Below are positions 57,813 to 64,000 of a DNA stretch of 64,000 nt, in pieces. The DNA comes from Oscillospiraceae bacterium (GTDB lineage Bacteria; Bacillota; Clostridia; UBA1212; UBA1255): NCBI GenBank assembly GCA_015069185.1, contig SVJB01000003.1, positions 101,402 to 165,401 of the forward strand, written 5' to 3'. Made by a program: the position numbers and the translations under genes. The notes beneath the pieces were generated by a model, which had not been told where the DNA came from, made no database searches, and saw only the letters and a list, made by a program, of their open reading frames with translations. Each line of letters begins with the position of its first letter. The stretch's first letter is position 1.

Positions 57813-59918
57813 ATGTTTGATAAACAATGGGTTTATTACAGTGAAAAAAATAAAAATGTACACGGCTCCTCGTGCCCGGATATAGACCCAGATAACAAGT
57901 ACCATTTACCGGAATTTATAAAAAATCTGCTTGCAAACAGATTATCATTAGGTAGCTTTACTTTAGATAGTTATTTTAATCCATGTATAGATAATTTAAG
58001 CAGTCCGTTTGAGATTGATGGTATGATGGACGCTGTTGACCGCATATTGATGGCTCAGGAATCAGATGAGAAAGTAACTGTATTCGGCGACTACGACTGC
58101 GACGGTATTACGGCAACATTTGTACTTTACCATTTTCTTACAAAATACATGAATATGAATGTGGATTATTATATACCAAATCGTCTTACAGAAGGTTATG
58201 GTATGTCGGAACAGTCTGTGAGGAAGATCGCAGACAGCGGCACAACGCTTATAATTACCGTAGATAATGGCATTGCAGCTGCCAATGAAATTCAGCTGCT
58301 AGCAGAGATGGGCGTTGATGTTGTTGTGACAGACCACCATAAGAAGCCGGAAATAATTCCTGATGCCTGTGCAGTGGTGGACCCGGTAAACAGTCGCGAA
58401 AACGATCCTAACAAATATCTGGCAGGTTGCGGTGTTGCCTTCAAGCTTGTATGCGCTTTGGCAATTGAGCTCGGCATACCGGAGGTTACTGAAGCATATA
58501 TTCCTGTGGTCAGCGTGGGTACCATTGGAGACAGTGTGCCGCTGCTTGGTGACAACAGAATCATTGTACGCCATGGTCTTGAACATATGGTTGACACAAC
58601 TGTAACAGGACTCAAAGCTCTATTAGAGCAGATGCCGGCCCGTAAGAATTCGTCAGGAGGCGTCACCGGATCATACATAATGTACAGCATAGTACCTAAA
58701 ATTAATGCAGCCGGCAGACTTGGCAATTCTCAAATGGCTTTAGAAATGTTGCTATGTGAAAATATGAACCAGGCTTCAGAATTAGCCACAAGACTTATAG
58801 ACGAAAACACAAAAAGACAAGAAAAAGAAAGTGAGATTGCATCGCAGGCAACAAACGCCCAAAACATACTAACCAAGGATAGCGATGCAATCGTGATTGC
58901 CTATAACAAGGACTGGCATCATGGTGTTATCGGTATTGTTGCATCCAGGCTTGTAGAAAAGTTTAATAAACCTTCTTTTGTCATGGCTGCAGCAGAGGAT
59001 AATACAATTGTAGGCAGTGGCAGATCGGTAGATGGCTTTGATCTGCATGCAGCCCTTACACATGCAAAGGAATATATCGTAAAATTTGGCGGACATGAAG
59101 CTGCATGCGGACTTACTATAAGCCTGGATAATGTACAGCCATTCATAGAAAAAATAAATGAATATGCTCAAAGCTTCACAGATAAACAACTACCACCTCC
59201 TCATATAGTAATTGATTCACTGGTAGATCCTGAAGAGCTGACTGTACAAAACATAGAACTACTTGATAAAATGGAACCATTCGGTATGGGTAATCCGGAA
59301 CCGGTTTTATGTATTCCGTCGCTTCAGGTAGAGAGGTGTAGCCTTGTAGGTGCCGACGGAAAACATGTAAAAATCAGGTTTTCGTATATTGGCAGCAATA
59401 ACGAGAAAAAATACATAGATGGCATTGCTTTCTCAAAGAGCGCATTCGCACCGCTTATCGGGAAAACAAAGAAAGCAGGTGTGGTGTTTACTCCGTCTAT
59501 CAATACATGGAACGGAGTTACCAGCGTATCACTTCTCATTACAGATATTTGCGATGGAGAATACAGTATTGATAAAGACCTTAGATGTGTGTATAATGAC
59601 GCCTATATCACTTGCCGGGGCTTTACACTGGACAGAAATATTCTGGCACATGTGTATAAAGCAATGAGCTCTGCCTCCCAAAGATTCGGACAGGATGATA
59701 TAATGAAGATTCGTGACACTTTACAAAATCACGGCATAAACTGCACCTGGTATATACTTAAAACTGCGCTGGCTGTTTTTACAGAGCTGGGATTGATTAA
59801 GAAACTTAATAAAGGTATGTATGAATGTATAGCACAACAAGACAGAGTCGACCTTGCAGCGTCAAAGATTTTCACCGGTAATACAGCACAAAGGAAAGAT
59901 AATAATGGATTACAATGA
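57813..59918 (+). CDS. recJ: Single-stranded-DNA-specific exonuclease RecJ-like (DHH family)
   Basis: VFGDYDCDGITATFVLYHFL, VTDHHKKPEIIPDACAVVDP, AGRLGNSQMALEMLL, GSGRSVDGFDLHAAL. Confidence 0.92.
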   Translation: MFDKQWVYYSEKNKNVHGSSCPDIDPDNKYHLPEFIKNLLANRLSLGSFTLDSYFNPCIDNLSSPFEIDGMMDAVDRILMAQESDEKVTVFGDYDCDGITATFVLYHFLTKYMNMNVDYYIPNRLTEGYGMSEQSVRKIADSGTTLIITVDNGIAAANEIQLLAEMGVDVVVTDHHKKPEIIPDACAVVDPVNSRENDPNKYLAGCGVAFKLVCALAIELGIPEVTEAYIPVVSVGTIGDSVPLLGDNRIIVRHGLEHMVDTTVTGLKALLEQMPARKNSSGGVTGSYIMYSIVPKINAAGRLGNSQMALEMLLCENMNQASELATRLIDENTKRQEKESEIASQATNAQNILTKDSDAIVIAYNKDWHHGVIGIVASRLVEKFNKPSFVMAAAEDNTIVGSGRSVDGFDLHAALTHAKEYIVKFGGHEAACGLTISLDNVQPFIEKINEYAQSFTDKQLPPPHIVIDSLVDPEELTVQNIELLDKMEPFGMGNPEPVLCIPSLQVERCSLVGADGKHVKIRFSYIGSNNEKKYIDGIAFSKSAFAPLIGKTKKAGVVFTPSINTWNGVTSVSLLITDICDGEYSIDKDLRCVYNDAYITCRGFTLDRNILAHVYKAMSSASQRFGQDDIMKIRDTLQNHGINCTWYILKTALAVFTELGLIKKLNKGMYECIAQQDRVDLAASKIFTGNTAQRKDNNGLQ

Positions 59919-62118
59919 GACGTACGAACAACTAAAATCGAAAATCCTCTCCCATACACCGGAGACTGACCTTACATTGCTGGATAAGGCTTTTCACCTG
60001 GCAGATGATATGCATAAGGGTCAGCTGAGAAAGTCAGGAGAACCCTTTGTGATTCACCCTGTAGCAGTATCAAATATGCTTGCTGACATGGAAATGGATA
60101 TGCCTTCAATCATTGCAGGTATGCTACATGATGTAGTCGAAGATACATCTGTCACAATAGAAGAAATCCGTGAAATGTTTGGCCAGGAGATTGCGACTTT
60201 GGTCGATGGTGTTACTAAATTAAAAAGAATCCAGACATATACTAAGGAAGAACAACATGCGGAGAACTTACGTAAGATGTTCTTGTCAATGGCTTCTGAT
60301 ATCAGAGTTATATTGATTAAGCTTGTTGATAGACTGCATAATATGCGTACGCTGCAATACGTAAATACAGATTCGCAAATAACGAAGGCAAGAGAGACGC
60401 TAGAGATATATACGCCACTAGCTCACAGACTTGGTATGACTAAGATTAAATGGGAACTGGAAGATCTGTGCTTCAAATATCTGGAACCGGATTCGTATGA
60501 ACATCTAACACAACAGATAGACCAGAACAGGGAGCAAAGAGAAGATTATATATCTAAAGTTCTTGATACGATTAAAACAAAATTAAACGAAGCAGGCATC
60601 AAAGCTTTCTTAGACGGCAGACCTAAGCATCTATATAGTGTGCACAAGAAAATGGTAAGTCAGAGTAAGACCCTTAACCAGATATATGATTTGATGGCAA
60701 TACGTGTCATCGTTGATACTGTGCAGGAGTGCTATACTGTGCTTGGTATTATTCATGAGCTATACACGCCAATGCCCGGCAGATTTAAAGATTACATTGC
60801 TATGCCTAAGGCAAACTTATATCAGTCATTGCATACCACATTGATAGGTCCTGACGGCCATCCTTTTGAGGCTCAGATCCGTACATGGGATATGCATAAA
60901 ACTGCGGAAATCGGTATTGCGGCGCACTGGAAATATAAGGAAGGTACATCTGAAAAAGAACGCAGCAAAGACTTGGATCGCAAGCTGGAGTGGGTGCGTA
61001 ACCTGTTTGATAATCAGAAGGAATTAGAAGATCCAAGCGAGTTCGTCGAGACTTTTAAAATGGACCTTTTTACAGATGAAGTATTTGTATTTACTCCTAA
61101 GGGCGATGTAAAGTCGTTGCCCAAGGGCTCTACTCCTATTGACTTTGCTTACTCAATTCACAGCGCTATCGGTAATAAAATGGTGGGTGCTAAGGTTAAC
61201 GGCGAGATTAAGCCGCTTAACTACAAACTGATGACAGGTGACTTTGTTGAGGTTATCACATCTCAGGCGGCCGGCCGTGGTCCCAGTCGAGATTGGCTTA
61301 ATATTGTAAAGAGCTCTGAAGCTAAGAGTAAAATCCGCCAATATTTTAAGAAAGAGCATAGAGATTCTAATATTGAGCGTGGCAAAGAGCTGGTTGGCAA
61401 AGAGCTAAAGCGTATGGGTTACACTATGGCGCAGTTATTTAAGGATGAGTATATAGACCCGATACTTGAGAAATATCGTTTCCATTCTCTGGATGACTTG
61501 CTTAATGTAATAGGTTTTGGCGAGATGTCAGAACGCAAGCTGATCAACTTGCTTGTAGAGGAGTACAAGAAGAGCGAATCTCAGTCGGATATCAAATCTG
61601 CTGAAGAAATTTTAAGCAAGCTTGAGGTTAAGAAAGATAAGAAAGAAAAGATACGTGAGCGTCACTCTGATAACGGAATTATCGTTAAAGGTATAGATAA
61701 CTGTTTGGTGCGCTTATCTCGTTGCTGCAATCCTGTGCCCGGTGACTCTATTGTGGGATATATTACACGAGGCAGAGGCGTATCTGTACACCGTACAGAT
61801 TGTCCTAATGTTGTGTCGATGGAGGATTCAGCAAATCGTATGATTGATGTGCGCTGGGCCAGCACCAAGATTGCTGCATCATATGTGGTGGATATTTGTA
61901 TTACCGCCATTGACAGAAGCAATCTGCTACTTCAGATTGCTAACCTTATTGCGGAGTCAAAGCTTAACATGAAGGCAATAAATGCCAGAACAACACGTGA
62001 TAACTATGCTATTATTGATTTGTCAATTGAGATTAACGACAGAAGCGAACTGGACCGCTTATCCAAGAAAATAAGCGCCTTAGAGAATGTGGTTGATGTA
62101 AGCAGAACCGTAAAATAA
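59905..62118 (+). CDS. RelA/SpoT-family (p)ppGpp synthetase/hydrolase
   Basis: HPVAVSNMLADMEMDMPSIIAGMLHDVVEDT; synthetase YQSLHTTLIGPDG; TGS FTPKGDVKSLPKGSTPIDFAYSIHS; C-terminal ACT. Confidence 0.96.
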   Translation: MDYNETYEQLKSKILSHTPETDLTLLDKAFHLADDMHKGQLRKSGEPFVIHPVAVSNMLADMEMDMPSIIAGMLHDVVEDTSVTIEEIREMFGQEIATLVDGVTKLKRIQTYTKEEQHAENLRKMFLSMASDIRVILIKLVDRLHNMRTLQYVNTDSQITKARETLEIYTPLAHRLGMTKIKWELEDLCFKYLEPDSYEHLTQQIDQNREQREDYISKVLDTIKTKLNEAGIKAFLDGRPKHLYSVHKKMVSQSKTLNQIYDLMAIRVIVDTVQECYTVLGIIHELYTPMPGRFKDYIAMPKANLYQSLHTTLIGPDGHPFEAQIRTWDMHKTAEIGIAAHWKYKEGTSEKERSKDLDRKLEWVRNLFDNQKELEDPSEFVETFKMDLFTDEVFVFTPKGDVKSLPKGSTPIDFAYSIHSAIGNKMVGAKVNGEIKPLNYKLMTGDFVEVITSQAAGRGPSRDWLNIVKSSEAKSKIRQYFKKEHRDSNIERGKELVGKELKRMGYTMAQLFKDEYIDPILEKYRFHSLDDLLNVIGFGEMSERKLINLLVEEYKKSESQSDIKSAEEILSKLEVKKDKKEKIRERHSDNGIIVKGIDNCLVRLSRCCNPVPGDSIVGYITRGRGVSVHRTDCPNVVSMEDSANRMIDVRWASTKIAASYVVDICITAIDRSNLLLQIANLIAESKLNMKAINARTTRDNYAIIDLSIEINDRSELDRLSKKISALENVVDVSRTVK

Positions 62119-62139
62119 TTTATAAAAGAGGTAAGTAGT

Positions 62140-62760
62140 TTGTTTAAATATCTGAGATTAACTAAAGGCCTGCTGGGGGCTAACACATATATATGTTACG
62201 ATGATGAAACGCGTGAGGCGGCTATTATTGATGCCGGTAATAAACCTGATGATGTAAATAATCTTGTTGTTGAAAATAATCTTGATGTTAGATATATAAT
62301 CCTTACTCATGCTCATTACGATCACATTTTTTATGTAGAGCAGTACAAGATGCTGTATCCCAAGGCTCCTGTGGTGTTACATGAAGACGACAGTAGCTTC
62401 ATGCAGAATCCAAGACTCAATGCCTCTATTTATTTTGGACCGGAGAAACGTTTCCCGGAGTGCGACGTTAAGGTAAGAGATTTGAGCCGTTTGCCTTTAG
62501 GCGGTGGTGAACTTGTATTCTATTCTACTCCCGGACACACGACAGGTTCTGTTTGTGTTCAGGCTGGCAGTCTCCTTTTTACAGGAGATACTCTCTTCTA
62601 TGGTGGCTTTGGTAGGACCGATCTGGGAGCAGGAGATATGAGCCAGATGGCTGCCTCTATTGACAGACTTTATGACATGGATCCCGAGCTCTGTGTGCTG
62701 CCAGGTCATGGTACAAAATCTACTATCGGATATGAAAAGGAAAATAATCCCTTTATATGA
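62140..62760 (+). CDS. MBL-fold metallo-hydrolase (glyoxalase II-like)
   Basis: ILTHAHYDHIFYVEQY, TPGHTTGSVCVQ, LFTGDTLFYGGFGRTDL, LPGHG; TTG start. Confidence 0.9.
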   Translation: MFKYLRLTKGLLGANTYICYDDETREAAIIDAGNKPDDVNNLVVENNLDVRYIILTHAHYDHIFYVEQYKMLYPKAPVVLHEDDSSFMQNPRLNASIYFGPEKRFPECDVKVRDLSRLPLGGGELVFYSTPGHTTGSVCVQAGSLLFTGDTLFYGGFGRTDLGAGDMSQMAASIDRLYDMDPELCVLPGHGTKSTIGYEKENNPFI

Positions 62761-63722
62761 TTGATTATATACACCCAATTAAAATCGGCAATGTTCAGCT
62801 AGAAAACAATGTGTTTCTCGCGCCTCTTGCAGGCGTGACGGATAGCGCATACCGTCTTATGTGCAAAGAGTACGGTGCCGGCCTTGTTTATAGTGAGATG
62901 ATCAGCAGCAAAGGTGCCTGTTATGATAGCGCTAAGACGCTGGAGCTTGCAGATATCAAGCCCGGCGAGCATCCTTGTGCGATTCAGATATTTGGCAGTG
63001 AGCCTGATATAATGGCTCGTAGTGCTGTGATGTTTGAGAAAATGGGTGCGGCAATGATCGATATTAATATGGGTTGCCCTATGCGCAAGATTACCTCTAA
63101 TCGTGAGGGAAGTTATTTGATGCTGGACACTGATCTGGTAGGCAGGATCGTTTATAGTGTGGCAAATGCTGTCAAGATACCTGTTACTGTGAAAATGCGC
63201 CGTGGCTATAATATAGGAGAGGAGCTTGCTGTAGATGTGGCTCTGGCATGTGAGCAAAATGGAGCTCAGGCGGTGACTGTTCACGGAAGATTCAGAGAAC
63301 AGTATTACGAAGGTTTATCAGATAGAGGTATTATTGCTAAGGTAAAAAAAGCTGTGAAAATTCCTGTTATTGGCAATGGAGACGTTGACAGTTATGAGTC
63401 GGCCTGCTCTATGATGGAAGAAACGGGATGTGACGGTGTTATGATAGGCAGAAGCTCTATGGGAGATCCACATATTTTTCACAGGATAATTAATGGGGAT
63501 AATACGCAGCTTTCTTTGGTGGAGAAGGCTCAGGATATTCATCGTCATTTGGCATATTGTGTAGAATTTAAAGGCGAGCAGGTGGCGGTAAGGGAGATGC
63601 GTAAAAATCTGCTGTGGTATATTAAGGGCATCAGGGGCGCGGCTAGCTTGCGAAACCAATTATCTCGCGTTAGTTCAATTCGCGAAATAGAAGAAGCTGT
63701 TGACAGTATTTTCACAAACTAG
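62757..63722 (+). CDS. dusB: tRNA-dihydrouridine synthase
   Basis: NNVFLAPLAGVTDSAYRLMCKEYGAGLVYSEMISSKG; DINMGCPMRKI; IPVIGNGDVDS. Confidence 0.93.
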   Translation: MIDYIHPIKIGNVQLENNVFLAPLAGVTDSAYRLMCKEYGAGLVYSEMISSKGACYDSAKTLELADIKPGEHPCAIQIFGSEPDIMARSAVMFEKMGAAMIDINMGCPMRKITSNREGSYLMLDTDLVGRIVYSVANAVKIPVTVKMRRGYNIGEELAVDVALACEQNGAQAVTVHGRFREQYYEGLSDRGIIAKVKKAVKIPVIGNGDVDSYESACSMMEETGCDGVMIGRSSMGDPHIFHRIINGDNTQLSLVEKAQDIHRHLAYCVEFKGEQVAVREMRKNLLWYIKGIRGAASLRNQLSRVSSIREIEEAVDSIFTN

Positions 63723-63883
63723 TTTCAGGATCAAAAATCAGTAGGAAACGTTTCATCTTCGCAAATTTTAATAAAAGGGTCTCGTAATCTTGTTTCTGTT
63801 ATTTTCATTTGTAAATATCTCTTGTAAAAGTGATTTGCGAGTAATAGTTTATTAGGTTTCTATAAACTGTCAATGTAGGTTTG

Positions 63884-64000
63884 TCAAACATATGTTACAC
63901 CGTCCTTGACAAAATCATCTAATACCTGTTTTGGAGATTTCCAACCTAAAGGTCTCATGGGAAAACTGTTATAGTCCCTATAGTTATAAATCTTAAGTTG
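63884..64000 (-). mobile_element. C-terminal end of a DDE transposase/integrase-core protein, truncated by window edge
   Basis: Reverse strand reads QLKIYNYRDYNSFPMRPLGWKSPKQVLDDFVKDGVTYV*, resembling integrase-core transposase C-termini (YN..PMRPLGWKSP). Confidence 0.65.

Noticed and set aside
1-64000. tRNA, rRNA or obvious riboswitches in intergenic gaps
   Set aside because: Intergenic regions were read for cloverleaf or conserved riboswitch cores; none recognised. A tRNAscan/Infernal run would be needed to be sure.

Overview
Low-GC Firmicutes (Clostridia/Lachnospiraceae-like) chromosomal window, mostly protein-coding. Order: V-type ATPase operon (K-E-C-F-A-B-D), purL, proC, an RNase HI-Nudix fusion, an ABC transporter, a 58-aa alpha/beta SASP missed by the ORF track, an S2P/M50-like protein without the HExxH residues, a PadR-like regulator, YgiQ, mutS, a YlbF-family protein with a Cys-rich tail, a two-HTH regulator, and a 3167-aa VWA plus 16x pilin-like (Spy0128/FctA-type) surface protein. 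Next is an accessory locus (about 31.9-45.1 kb): an AraC-HTH/glycyl-radical-enzyme fusion, three paralogous six-hairpin (MGH1-like) glycosidases, two jelly-roll-like surface proteins, an inserted Fic gene and an Fe-dependent alcohol dehydrogenase. After it come an acyltransferase, a VUT transporter, an SDR, mutL-miaA-polC (PolC appears to lack its proofreading exonuclease insert), a two-component system, recJ, relA/spoT, an MBL hydrolase, dusB and the 3' end of a transposase at the right edge. The strongest candidate for an undescribed system is the AraC-GRE fusion with its glycosidase/jelly-roll neighbourhood; the exonuclease-less PolC next to mutL is second. All family calls come from reading motifs by eye; no database search was run.
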